DNA from: IDS-8 sp035304345
Lineage (GTDB): Bacteria; Pseudomonadota; Gammaproteobacteria; Steroidobacterales; Woeseiaceae
Direction: 5' to 3'
DNA length: 64,000 nt
NCBI GenBank assembly: GCA_035304345.1
Contig: DATGQE010000003.1
Coordinates: 62,001-126,000, forward strand
In this document: piece after piece, positions 43,238 through 50,987 of the stretch
Position numbering within the stretch: position 1 is the first letter of the stretch
Layout of the letters: every line of letters begins with the position of its first letter
Notes under the pieces: model-generated
The model's database searches: none
What the model was told of the DNA's origin: nothing
Seen by the model: the letters and a program-made list of their open reading frames with translations, nothing else
Program-made: the position numbers and the translations under genes

Positions 43238-43805
43238 TCGCCGGCCGCGAGCGCTGGTCGTGAGCACGCTGCTGTGCTTGAGCTTCTGGCAGCTCGCGCA
43301 GGGCGCCTACGTCCCCGCGAAGGCGTGGGTCGCGCAGGAGCTGATGCAGCGCGCCTGGCTCCGGGCGGAGCGCGGCGAGGCGCAGCCGGCACCCTGGCCG
43401 TGGGCCGACACCTGGCCCCTGGCGCGGCTCACCGCGCGAGGCGGCGAGGTGGACCTCATCGTGCTCGCGGGCGGCTCCGGGCGCACGCTCGCTTTCGGCC
43501 CGGGTCACCTGGACGCGAGCGCGTTGCCGGGCGACCCGGGGAACAGCGTGATCGCCGGGCATCGCGACACGCACTTCAGCTTCCTGCGCCACCTCGCGCC
43601 CGGCGATTCGCTCAGGGTAGAGCGCCCGGGCGGCCGCGCGCACCTGTTCGTCGTCACGCAGGTCGACGTGGTCGATTCGCGGCGGGCCGGCATCCTGCTG
43701 GAGGCGGCAACGCCGACCCTTACTCTGGTAACCTGCTACCCGTTCGACGCTCCGGTTGCCGGCGGCCCGTTGCGCTACGTCGTCACCGCCGAGGGCGTCT
43801 ACTGA
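43215..43805 (+). CDS. Class GN sortase
   Basis: A 196-residue membrane-anchored transpeptidase with an N-terminal membrane segment (about 12-30) and the sortase barrel. Catalytic residues are His116 (IAGHRDTHF), Cys174 (LVTCYPFD) and Arg187 (GGPLRYVV). The order and spacing match the Gram-negative class GN sortases, which have a single dedicated substrate encoded next door. It should cleave at the FPATDTG signal of the upstream protein. The GTG start overlaps the target gene, giving translational coupling. The acceptor of the cleaved protein is unknown. Confidence 0.92.
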   Translation: MTARRCLDRRPRALVVSTLLCLSFWQLAQGAYVPAKAWVAQELMQRAWLRAERGEAQPAPWPWADTWPLARLTARGGEVDLIVLAGGSGRTLAFGPGHLDASALPGDPGNSVIAGHRDTHFSFLRHLAPGDSLRVERPGGRAHLFVVTQVDVVDSRRAGILLEAATPTLTLVTCYPFDAPVAGGPLRYVVTAEGVY

Positions 43806-43839
43806 GGCTGTCGAGAATACCAACGCACACGGAGGTCGC

Positions 43840-44562
43840 ATGACCATGCCTTCCAGCCGTTCCTTCGCCGTCATCCTGGGCGGCTTCATTTTCGCCGGCC
43901 TCGTCGCGTTCGCCTGGATCGGCGCCGACGCGGCGCTCGACGTGAAGTCGCACGAGCGCACGGTCGAGGTGAAAGGGCTCGCGGAGCGCGAGGTGCCGGC
44001 CGACACGGTGATCTGGCCGCTCCAGTACCAGGTCGCCAGCAACGACCTGAACGAGCTGTACGAGTCGGTCGCGCAGAAGAACGAGATCATCCGCCGCTTC
44101 CTGGCCGACCACGGCCTGGACCTTTCGGAGGCGACCTCCTCCGGCCCCGACGTCGTCGACCGTTACGCGCAGTCATGGGGCGACACCGCGCAGATCCAGT
44201 ACCGCTACGTCGCGACCGCCGCGATCACCCTGTACTCGCACGACGTCGACGCCGTGCGCCGGGCGATGTCCGAAGTCATCGCGCTCGGCCGCAACGGGAT
44301 TGCGCTTTCCGGCCAGCAATACGGCAACCAGGCGCAGTTTCTGTTCACGAAGCTGAACGACATCAAGCCCGACATGCTGGAGGAGGCCACGGTGAACGCG
44401 CGCGCCGCCGCGCAGAAGTTCGCGGAGGATTCCGACAGCACGCTCGGCAAGATCCGGCGTGCGAACCAGGGCGTGTTCTCGATCACGGACCGCGACAGCA
44501 CGACGCCGCACATCAAGAAGGTGCGGGTGGTGTCGACGATCGAGTACTACCTCTCCGACTAG
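43840..44562 (+). CDS. SIMPL-domain (DUF541) exported protein
   Basis: A 240-residue protein with an N-terminal signal anchor (about 8-30, FAVILGGFIFAGLVAFAWIG) and a SIMPL domain (HERTVEVKGLAEREVPADTVIW ... YVATAAITLYSHDVDAV ... LEEATVNARAAAQKFAEDS). The C-terminus, VRVVSTIEYYLSD, is characteristic of the family. Family members are periplasmic or surface proteins of unclear function (some are oxidative-stress-linked). It has a perfect GGAGGT ribosome binding site and lies 34 bp after the sortase gene, so co-transcription is likely, though it is not a recognised part of the sortase system. Confidence 0.9.
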   Translation: MTMPSSRSFAVILGGFIFAGLVAFAWIGADAALDVKSHERTVEVKGLAEREVPADTVIWPLQYQVASNDLNELYESVAQKNEIIRRFLADHGLDLSEATSSGPDVVDRYAQSWGDTAQIQYRYVATAAITLYSHDVDAVRRAMSEVIALGRNGIALSGQQYGNQAQFLFTKLNDIKPDMLEEATVNARAAAQKFAEDSDSTLGKIRRANQGVFSITDRDSTTPHIKKVRVVSTIEYYLSD

Positions 44563-44578
44563 GTCGCGCGGGCGGCGA

Positions 44579-45142
44579 TCACCGGTCGCGCGGTGCGCGC
44601 ACCTGTACGCGGTCGGGCAGGACGTGCGCCAGGCCGAGCAGGCCGGCCACGCTGATCGCATCGGTGATCTCGCCGCGCACGGCCATTGCGATGGCGTCCT
44701 CGAGCGGCAGCTTCAGCACTTCGATCACCTCGGTCTCGTCGAAGTCCGTCTCGCCCTCCGTCAGCCCCTCGGCAACGTAGACGATGCCGGTCTCGTCGGT
44801 GACCGAGTTGCTGGTGTGCAGGCGCATGATCTCCGTCCAGCGCGTGGCCGTGAGCCCGGTCTCCTCTTTCAGCTCGCGTTTCGCGGCATCGAGCGGATCC
44901 TCGTCCGCCGGTGCGCCGCCCATGGGCAGCTCCCAGGAGCGCCGCCGCAGCGTGTAGCGTTCCTGGCCGACGAGCCAGGTGTTCCCCTCGCCGTCCAGGG
45001 GAATGACGGCCACGGCCAGGTTCTTGAAATGAATTCGCCCGTAGAGGTTGCGGCCGCCGCCCGGGTTGATCACGCGGTCCTCGTACACGGTGATCCACGG
45101 GTTGTCGTACACCTCACGGGAGGACAGGGTTTTCCAGCTCAT
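44579..45142 (-). CDS. Nudix hydrolase (ADP-ribose/ADP-sugar pyrophosphatase type)
   Basis: A 187-residue hydrolase with a complete Nudix box, GGAPADEDPLDAAKRELKEE followed by TGL (GX5EX7REUXEEXGU), which binds Mg2+. The surrounding sequence (RERYTLRRR-like region ERYTLRRRSWELPMGG and EVIEVLKLPLEDAIAMA) fits ADP-ribose pyrophosphatase or NudE-like enzymes. I chose ATG 45142 (MSWKTLSSREVYDNP); 45154 would add four residues. The last ten codons are supplied by a REP-like palindrome (44584-44608), so the C-terminus may be a recent extension. Confidence 0.9.
   Translation of the reverse strand: MSWKTLSSREVYDNPWITVYEDRVINPGGGRNLYGRIHFKNLAVAVIPLDGEGNTWLVGQERYTLRRRSWELPMGGAPADEDPLDAAKRELKEETGLTATRWTEIMRLHTSNSVTDETGIVYVAEGLTEGETDFDETEVIEVLKLPLEDAIAMAVRGEITDAISVAGLLGLAHVLPDRVQVRAPRDR
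44584..44608. repeat. REP-like palindromic element (copy 2)
   Basis: Begins GGTCGCGCG and contains the perfect palindrome GGTGCGCGCACC followed by TGTAC. It matches the element at 58035 apart from small changes. It lies at the convergent 3' ends of the SIMPL and Nudix genes and encodes the Nudix C-terminal residues. Confidence 0.45.
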
Positions 45143-45234
45143 GGCCGCGATCATACCTGCAAACGGCGATTGCGCCTCCTGCCTCGCTTAAGCGATGATC
45201 GTCCCCGTCCCGTCCACGGCGACCGCTCCCCCGC

Positions 45235-46602
45235 ATGAAAGAAGCCCGCCTGACCCAGGGGTCCGTCGGCCGGCACCTCGTCGGCATGACGCTGCCCGTC
45301 CTCGTCGGCATCACGACGATGATGGCGCAGGCGTTCGTCGACGCGTGGTTCATCGGGCAGGTGGGGGACGAAGAGCTCGCGGCGCTCGGCTTCGCGTTCC
45401 CGGTGCTGATGGTCGTCACGAGCGTCGCGATCGGCCTCGGCGCGGGCACGTCCTCGGTGGTCGCGCGCGCGATCGGCGCCCACGATCATGCGCGGGCGCA
45501 GCGGCTGGCGACCGACAGCCTGCTGCTCTCGTTCACCCTGACCGCCGTCATCAGCCTCCTCGGCGTATTCACGATCGACCCCCTGTTCCGGCTGCTCGGC
45601 GCACCGGAGGCGCTCCTGCCGCTGATCGGCGGCTACATGCGCATCTTCTACGCGGGCGTGCCGTTCGTGGTGGTGGGCATGGTGGCGATGAGCAGCATGC
45701 GCGCGACGGGCGACACGCGGCTCCCGAGCCTGCTGATGATCCTAGCCTCGGTCGCCAACGTGTTGCTCGACCCGGTCCTGATCTTCGGCCTGGGTCCCGT
45801 GCCGCGCATGGAGCTCGACGGGGCCGCCTGGGCGGCGCTGATCTCGCGTTTCTCGCTGTTCGCGGGCGGCGTCTGGTTCCTCAGGCACCGGCTCGACATG
45901 CTGACCTTCGAGCGCCCGGAGCCGTCCCGGCTGTGGCGCTCGTGGGCCGCCATCCTGCACGTCGGCATCCCGGCCGCCGGCACCAACGCGATCGTGCCGA
46001 TCGCCACCGGCATCATCACCGCGATGCTCGCCCGGTACGGACCCGAGGCGGTCGCGGGATTCGGCGTCGCGAGCCGCATCGAGGCGCTCACGCTCGTGAT
46101 GTTCTACGCGCTCTCCGCGATCATCGGGCCGTTCGTCGGACAGAACGTCTCGGCCGGCAAGCCGGACCGCATCCACCGGGCGCTGAACCTCTGCACGCTG
46201 TTCTGCCTGGGATCCGGGCTCGCGATCGCGATCGGTCTCGCCGCCGCGAGCCGCTTCCTGCCGGCGCTGTTCAGCGACGACGCGACCGTGCGCGGCGTCG
46301 CACGCACTTTCCTGCTGATCGCGCCGATCGGCTACGGCGCCTACGGCATGGTCATGGTGATGAATGCCGCGTTCAACGGCATGGGACGGCCGTTGCCAGG
46401 CGTCGTGGTGAGCGTGGCGCGCACCATCGTCCTGTACGTGCCGCTCGGATTCCTGCTCGACCGGGTTCTCGGCGTTCCCGGCATCTTCGCCGCCTACGCG
46501 ATCGCGAACGTCGTGACGGGCTTTTCGGCATTCGCGTGGGCGAAGCGGGCCGTGCAGGCACAGTGCGACCGCCATCGAGCGCCGCTGCTGGCCGCCGGCT
46601 GA
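45235..46602 (+). CDS. MATE family efflux transporter
   Basis: A 455-residue, 12-helix antiporter: VGRHLVGMTLPVLVGITTMMAQAFVDAWFIGQVG at the start, GDEELAALGFAFPVLMV, then TRLPSLLMILASVANVLLDPVLIFG, a pattern nearer the bacterial MepA/DinF-like branches than NorM. The substrates are unknown; drugs, dyes or organic cations are usual for the family. It is divergent from the Nudix gene and ends 135 bp before the sigma-54-controlled gene. A 12-bp palindrome TCGCTTAAGCGA lies upstream (45184-45195) but could be chance. Confidence 0.93.
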   Translation: MKEARLTQGSVGRHLVGMTLPVLVGITTMMAQAFVDAWFIGQVGDEELAALGFAFPVLMVVTSVAIGLGAGTSSVVARAIGAHDHARAQRLATDSLLLSFTLTAVISLLGVFTIDPLFRLLGAPEALLPLIGGYMRIFYAGVPFVVVGMVAMSSMRATGDTRLPSLLMILASVANVLLDPVLIFGLGPVPRMELDGAAWAALISRFSLFAGGVWFLRHRLDMLTFERPEPSRLWRSWAAILHVGIPAAGTNAIVPIATGIITAMLARYGPEAVAGFGVASRIEALTLVMFYALSAIIGPFVGQNVSAGKPDRIHRALNLCTLFCLGSGLAIAIGLAAASRFLPALFSDDATVRGVARTFLLIAPIGYGAYGMVMVMNAAFNGMGRPLPGVVVSVARTIVLYVPLGFLLDRVLGVPGIFAAYAIANVVTGFSAFAWAKRAVQAQCDRHRAPLLAAG

Positions 46603-46606
46603 ACGT

Positions 46607-46637
46607 CAAATTTGCCGCGGCCGTTGCAAATTTTGCC
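46607..46637 (+). promoter_or_regulatory. Tandem palindromic upstream activating sites (predicted)
   Basis: CAAATTTGCC (46607-46616) and CAAATTTTGCC (46627-46637) are near-identical repeats 20 bp apart. Each is palindromic: CAAATTTG, and GCAAA-T-TTTGC (46626-46636). Their centres lie about 105 and 84 bp upstream of the start site predicted from the sigma-54 promoter at 46689, the usual position for enhancer-binding-protein sites. Confidence 0.5.
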
Positions 46638-46688
46638 CTTTCCCGGCGGGCCGGGCTCGGGCATGACGCGGCGTGACGGCAGTGGCGC

Positions 46689-46704
46689 TGGCAAGGGACT
46701 TGCA
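46689..46704 (+). promoter_or_regulatory. Sigma-54 (RpoN) type -24/-12 promoter
   Basis: TGGCAAGGGACTTGCA matches the consensus TGGCAC-N5-TTGCW with exact GG-to-GC spacing and one mismatch. The predicted start is at about 46715, followed by a GAGGA ribosome binding site and the ATG at 46738. A third GCAA-N3-TTGC inverted repeat lies at 46713-46723, near the start site. Confidence 0.7.
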
Positions 46705-46737
46705 TGGCCCGGTGCAAACATTGCCGCGAGGACCGTC

Positions 46738-47133
46738 ATGAGAAATGCAGACGTACGCAGCCAGCTCGACTCGGCGTTGGGCAACGTCGAGTCGGCGCTG
46801 AGGAACCTGGCCGACCGCCTTGACGATGTGCTGCCGGACACCGGCCGCCGTCCCCTGTCGCGCGCCGGGCGTGCCATTCGGCGGCGGGCGAGCCGCATGG
46901 CGGAGCGTGTCCGGCCTCACCAGGAGCTCTCCCTGCTCGAGGACACGCGTCGCACGGTTCGCGAGCACCCGATGGGCACGATCGTCACCGCGGCCGTCGC
47001 CGGCTGGCTCGTGTGGAGCGTGCTGCGGGCCGCCAACTCGCGTCACGAGGGCGCGGAGGAGGAGCGCACGCTCACCGGACGCTTCCGGTCCATGATGGGG
47101 CGCGAGGGCGCCGAGAGCACGCTGCGCCACTAG
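46738..47133 (+). CDS. DUF883/YqjD-like membrane-anchored protein
   Basis: A 131-residue basic protein: an N-terminal amphipathic helix (RSQLDSALGNVESALRNLADRLDDVL), an Arg-rich middle (RAIRRRASRMAERVR), the EHPMGTIVTAAVAGWLVWSVL segment (a Pro-Met/Gly entry and a single C-terminal membrane helix, like the DUF883/YqjD/ElaB group), and a polar tail. YqjD and ElaB tether ribosomes to the membrane in stationary phase in E. coli; the same role here is only inference, and the overall similarity is low. It is preceded by a sigma-54 promoter and has a GAGGA ribosome binding site. Confidence 0.75.
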   Translation: MRNADVRSQLDSALGNVESALRNLADRLDDVLPDTGRRPLSRAGRAIRRRASRMAERVRPHQELSLLEDTRRTVREHPMGTIVTAAVAGWLVWSVLRAANSRHEGAEEERTLTGRFRSMMGREGAESTLRH

Positions 47134-47136
47134 TCG

Positions 47137-48462
47137 TCAGGACGTGCGCGCCGCCCGCTCCGCCGGCACCACCCGCCGGCGGTAGTAGTGATGCATGCCG
47201 ATGCCGCGGCTTCCCATGAACAGGAGGAACGCGAGCCACAGCCCGTGGTTGCCCAGCGGCTGCAGCAGGTACCACGCAGGCAGGAACACGAGAAATGTCG
47301 AGGCGAGCATGATGTCGCGCATTTCCCGTGCGCGCGTCGCACCGACGAACACGCCGTCGTACAGGAACGCCCAGACCGACACCAGCGGCGAGACGACGAT
47401 CCACGGCAGGTAGCGCAACGTCGTGCCGGCGACTTCCGGCAGGTCGGTCAGCAGGCCGACCAGGTAGGGCCCGCCGAGCAGGAAGAGCAGCGCGAAGCCG
47501 GTCGCCACGTACAGCGACCAGGCGAGCGCGAGGCGCACCGAGCGCCGGAGCGCCACCGGATCCCGTGCACCGACGGCCCTGCCCACCAGCGCCTCCGCCG
47601 CGTGCGCGAACCCGTCGAGCGCGAACGAGAGCAGGTTCTGGAAGTTCAGCAGGATGGCGTTCGCGGCCAGGACGAGCCCGCCCTGGCGTGCGCCCTGCGC
47701 CGTCAGGAACGCAAACGTGAACATGAGCGAAAGCGTGCGCACGAACAGGTTGCCGTTGATGGCGAGAAACGCCGAGTAGGCGCGCAACGAGACCAGCGCA
47801 TCCACCGCGAAATGCCCGCCGCGGCGCACGAGCTCGGCGCGCGCGAACGCGAGCGCCGTCGCGAGACCGGCGTACTCGGCGGTGACCGTCGCGGCCGCGA
47901 CGCCGTCCACCTTCATGTCGAAACCGAGCACCAGCAAAAGGTCGAGCACGATGTTGGTGACGTTCGTCACCAGCACGATCGCGAGCGGCACGCGCGCATT
48001 CTGGAGGCCGATGAACCAGCCGATGAGCGCGAAGTTGGCGAGCGTCGCCGGCGCGCTCCAGATGCGGATGTCGAAATACGTGCGGGCGTGCTGCGTGACG
48101 GCGGGTTCCGCTCCGATCAGCGTGAGCGCCAGCTCTCGGGCCGGGCCGCGCAGGAAGAGCAGCGCCAGCGCGATCACCTGCGCGACGATCAACGCCTGCC
48201 CCAGGCTCGTCCGCAGCCCGGCGGTGTCGCCCGCGCCGTAACGCTGCGCGGCGATGCCCGTCGTGCCCATGCGCAGGAAATTGGTTCCGGTGTAGAGCAC
48301 GCCGAAGATCGTGGCGCCCACGGCCACCGCACCGAGGTAGGCGGCGTCCTCGAGATGGCCCGTGACCCCGGTGTCCACCATGCCGAGCAGCGGCACCGAA
48401 AGGTTCGAGAGGATCATCGGCGCCGCGATGCGCCAGACATCCCGGTGCCGGGGAACGGCCAT
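47137..48462 (-). CDS. MATE family efflux transporter (DinF-like)
   Basis: A 441-residue, 12-helix transporter of the DinF branch. It starts MAVPRHRDVWRIAAPMILSN with LLGMVDTGVTGHLEDAAYLGAVAVGATIF, and includes FDIRIWSAPATLANFALIGWFIGLQNAR, a segment characteristic of DinF proteins. It is the third MATE gene within 19 kb and the second within 2 kb. It converges on the DUF883-like gene with a 3-bp gap, and is probably co-transcribed with the acyl-CoA dehydrogenase gene 53 bp upstream. Confidence 0.93.
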   Translation of the reverse strand: MAVPRHRDVWRIAAPMILSNLSVPLLGMVDTGVTGHLEDAAYLGAVAVGATIFGVLYTGTNFLRMGTTGIAAQRYGAGDTAGLRTSLGQALIVAQVIALALLFLRGPARELALTLIGAEPAVTQHARTYFDIRIWSAPATLANFALIGWFIGLQNARVPLAIVLVTNVTNIVLDLLLVLGFDMKVDGVAAATVTAEYAGLATALAFARAELVRRGGHFAVDALVSLRAYSAFLAINGNLFVRTLSLMFTFAFLTAQGARQGGLVLAANAILLNFQNLLSFALDGFAHAAEALVGRAVGARDPVALRRSVRLALAWSLYVATGFALLFLLGGPYLVGLLTDLPEVAGTTLRYLPWIVVSPLVSVWAFLYDGVFVGATRAREMRDIMLASTFLVFLPAWYLLQPLGNHGLWLAFLLFMGSRGIGMHHYYRRRVVPAERAARTS

Positions 48463-48515
48463 CGTGACCGGCTGGCGGGAGGCGACCCGGGTCGTCGACG
48501 CGCCTGCCCGGGTCT

Positions 48516-49718
48516 TCAGAACGCGCTGACGCCCGTGAGCTCCTTGCCCACGACGAGCTGGTGCACGGTCTCGGTGCCCTCGTAGGTGATTACGCTCTCG
48601 AGGTTCAGCATGTGCCGGATCGGGACGTGCTCGGCGCTGATGCCGGCGCCCCCGAGCAGGTCGCGCGCGTCGCGGGCGACGTCCAGCGCCATGCGGCAGT
48701 TGTTCCATTTCGCGAGCGACACCTGGGTCGGCGTCATCCGGCCCTCGTCCTTCAGGCGCCCCAGCCGCAGGGACAGGAGCTGGGCCGTGGTGATGCCGCG
48801 TGCCATGTTCGCCAGCCGGATCTGGATCGCCTGGTTGTGCGTGAGCGGGCGGCCGAAGAGCACGCGTTCCTTCGCGTACTTCAGGGCTTCGTCGAGGCAG
48901 GCCTGCGCGGCCCCGATCACGCCCCAGGTGATGCCGTAACGGGCCTGCGTGAGGCAGCTCAACGGGCCGCGCATGCCGGTGACGCCCGGCAGCACGTTCG
49001 CGGAGGGCACGCGGACGTTGTCGAGGAACAGCGCGGAGGTGACGGAGGCGCGCAGGGAGAACTTGTTCTCGATCTCCTGCGCGGAGAAGCCCGGCATGTC
49101 CTTCTCGACCAGGAAGCCGCGCACGCCTTCGTCGGTCATGGCCCAGACGAGCGCGACGTCGGCGAGGTTGCCGTTGGTGATCCACATCTTGGAGCCGTTC
49201 AGGACCCAGTCGCTGCCGTCGCGCTTCGCGTGCGTCTTCATGTTCGTAGGGTCGGAGCCGCCGTGCGGCTCGGTGAGCCCGAAGCAGCCGATCGCCTCGC
49301 CGCGCGCCATCGCCGGCAGCCAGGCCTGCTTCTGCTCCTCGGAGCCGTAGGCATGGATCGGGTACATCACGAGGCTGCTCTGCACCGAGACGAAGCTCCG
49401 GAGCCCCGAGTCGCCGCGCTCGAGCTCCTGGCAGATGAGGCCGTAGCACACGCTGTTCAGCCCCGCGCAGCCGTAACCCTCGATGGAGCTGCCGAGAAGG
49501 CCGAGCTCCGCGATCGTCGGGATCAGCTCGCGGGGGAAGGTGTGCTGCTCGAAGGCTTCGCGAATCACGGGCAGCACGTCGTCGTCCACGAAGCGGGCGA
49601 CCGTCTCCTGCACCATCCGTTCCTCGTCGGAGAGCTCCGCCCGGACGTCGAGGAGGTCCAGGGGATCGAGCTGGCGCCGCTCGGCGCGCCGCTGGTCGAG
49701 GGGGGTGGGGCTTGCCAC
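48516..49718 (-). CDS. Acyl-CoA dehydrogenase, glutaryl-CoA dehydrogenase type
   Basis: A 400-residue flavoenzyme. The catalytic Glu380 lies in ITYEGTETVHQLVVGK; SVQSSLVMYPIHAYGSEEQK, CFGLTEPHGGSDP and QARYGITWGVIGAA are the combination seen in glutaryl-CoA dehydrogenases, which oxidise and decarboxylate glutaryl-CoA to crotonyl-CoA in lysine, tryptophan and benzoate breakdown. The GTG start has an AAGGAG ribosome binding site at 5 bases. No partner ETF or CoA-transferase gene is adjacent. The MATE gene follows. Confidence 0.9.
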   Translation of the reverse strand: MASPTPLDQRRAERRQLDPLDLLDVRAELSDEERMVQETVARFVDDDVLPVIREAFEQHTFPRELIPTIAELGLLGSSIEGYGCAGLNSVCYGLICQELERGDSGLRSFVSVQSSLVMYPIHAYGSEEQKQAWLPAMARGEAIGCFGLTEPHGGSDPTNMKTHAKRDGSDWVLNGSKMWITNGNLADVALVWAMTDEGVRGFLVEKDMPGFSAQEIENKFSLRASVTSALFLDNVRVPSANVLPGVTGMRGPLSCLTQARYGITWGVIGAAQACLDEALKYAKERVLFGRPLTHNQAIQIRLANMARGITTAQLLSLRLGRLKDEGRMTPTQVSLAKWNNCRMALDVARDARDLLGGAGISAEHVPIRHMLNLESVITYEGTETVHQLVVGKELTGVSAF

Positions 49719-49840
49719 GTCGGCTCCTTGAGTCCTGCGACAGGGAAAAGCGCCATTCTAGCGCGCGCCGCCGCCGGCCGCCCGTTCGCGGCGGGGCGAC
49801 AATGCGACGCATTCAGTCGTCGTTAAGGCGCCCCCGCCTA

Positions 49841-49846
49841 TACAAT
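49841..49846 (+). promoter_or_regulatory. Possible -10 box of the OmpA lipoprotein gene
   Basis: TACAAT (five of six consensus bases) 70 bp upstream of the ATG, in the 197-bp gap between the divergent dehydrogenase and OmpA genes. There is no good -35 at 16-18 bp, so this is tentative. Confidence 0.3.
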
Positions 49847-49915
49847 ACGCTCGCCGCGGTGCCCAGGCGGGCGGCCGCCGGTGCTTCGATTGGGCAAAAA
49901 CCGAGGATAAATCCG

Positions 49916-50593
49916 ATGATTGACAGAAGAATGACGCTCATCGTCACGACGGCGCTCGCGAGCCTGGCGGTCGGCGGTTGCCAGACGCTCGACGCGTATA
50001 CCCAGCAACCGAAGACGAGCAGCGCCGCCAAGGGCGCCGCCATCGGCGCCGCCGCCGGCGCGGTGGTCGGCCTCGTGTCGGGCGACGACGCGGTCGAGCG
50101 CCGGCAGCGTGCACTCATCCTGGCGGGGGTCGGCGCGCTCGCCGGCGGGGCCGTGGGTCACTACATGGACCGGCAGGAAGCGAAGCTCCGGGCGGAGCTG
50201 CAGGGGAGCGGCGTGAGCGTGACGCGCATCGGCGACAACATCACGCTCAACATGCCGGGCAACGTGACCTTCCGCACCGACAGCTCCGACCTGAGTCCCG
50301 CGTTCTTCGACGTCCTGAACTCGGTCGCCAAGGTCATGAAGGAGTTCGACAAGACGGTCGTCGAGGTGGCCGGGCACACGGACAGCACCGGCAGCGACGC
50401 CTACAACCAGGGCCTGTCGGAGCGGCGCGCCGCCGCCGTTGCGCAGTACCTGACCTCGCAGGGAATCGACCGGCAGCGGTTGATCACCGTCGGCATGGGC
50501 GAATCCATGCCGGTCGCGGACAACGCCACGGCGGAAGGCCGGGCGGCGAACCGCCGCGTCGAGATCACGATGGTGCCGGTCACCTCCGGGTGA
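49916..50593 (+). CDS. OmpA-family lipoprotein with glycine zipper (YiaD-like)
   Basis: A 225-residue outer-membrane lipoprotein. The lipobox is SLAVGGCQT (Cys about 22). A glycine-zipper segment follows (AAKGAAIGAAAGAVVGLVSG ... AGVGALAGGAVGHYMD), then a C-terminal OmpA domain (about 110-222) with VEVAGHTDSTGSDAYNQGLSERRA and GRAANRRVEI, the peptidoglycan-binding residues. This resembles E. coli YiaD and the peptidoglycan-associated lipoproteins that tie the outer membrane to the wall. The ATG at 49916 has GAGGA upstream. The DUF3465 gene starts directly after the stop. Confidence 0.93.
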   Translation: MIDRRMTLIVTTALASLAVGGCQTLDAYTQQPKTSSAAKGAAIGAAAGAVVGLVSGDDAVERRQRALILAGVGALAGGAVGHYMDRQEAKLRAELQGSGVSVTRIGDNITLNMPGNVTFRTDSSDLSPAFFDVLNSVAKVMKEFDKTVVEVAGHTDSTGSDAYNQGLSERRAAAVAQYLTSQGIDRQRLITVGMGESMPVADNATAEGRAANRRVEITMVPVTSG

Positions 50594-50594
50594 C

Positions 50595-50963
50595 GTGCCC
50601 TCACCCGGCGCGGCGCGGCCGCGCCGGGTTTCGGGTCCTACCGGCTTGACCCGTTCCTTCAGCAAGGCCGACAGCGGCACGTGGATCGAAACGGCCGGAA
50701 CCGTCGTTCGGCTGTATGCCGACGAACGGGGGCCGGAGCGTCACCAGCGCTTCGTGCTCGACTCGGGCGGCGGCCGAACCCTGCTGGTGCTCCACAACCT
50801 CGACGTCGCGGAGCGGGTGCCGCTCGGGATCGGCGATCGCGTACGGGTCCGCGGGCTGTACGAATGGAACGACGAGGGCGGGCTGGTGCACTGGACGCAC
50901 CGCGATCCGATGGACCGGGAGCCGGGCGGCTGGATCCGCTGGCGGCGCCGGACCTGGCGCTGA
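50595..50963 (+). CDS. DUF3465 family protein
   Basis: A protein of up to 122 residues matching DUF3465: HQRFVLDSGGGRTLLVLHNLDVAERV, GDRVRVRGLYEWNDEGG and LVHWTHRDPMDREPGGWI. The family has a small OB-like beta barrel and no established function. The start is uncertain: the GTG at 50595 gives a Pro/Arg-rich unconserved lead of 17 residues, while a TTG at 50646 would start just before the conserved part; neither has a good ribosome binding site. It is 1 bp after the OmpA lipoprotein gene. Confidence 0.78.
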   Translation: MPSPGAARPRRVSGPTGLTRSFSKADSGTWIETAGTVVRLYADERGPERHQRFVLDSGGGRTLLVLHNLDVAERVPLGIGDRVRVRGLYEWNDEGGLVHWTHRDPMDREPGGWIRWRRRTWR

Positions 50964-50987
50964 GCCGGGCGGGGGACCGGGCCGCGC

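Noticed and set aside
45184..45195. TCGCTTAAGCGA palindrome upstream of a MATE gene, considered as an operator
   Set aside because: A 12-bp perfect palindrome is expected many times by chance in 64 kb, and no second copy or promoter overlap supports it.
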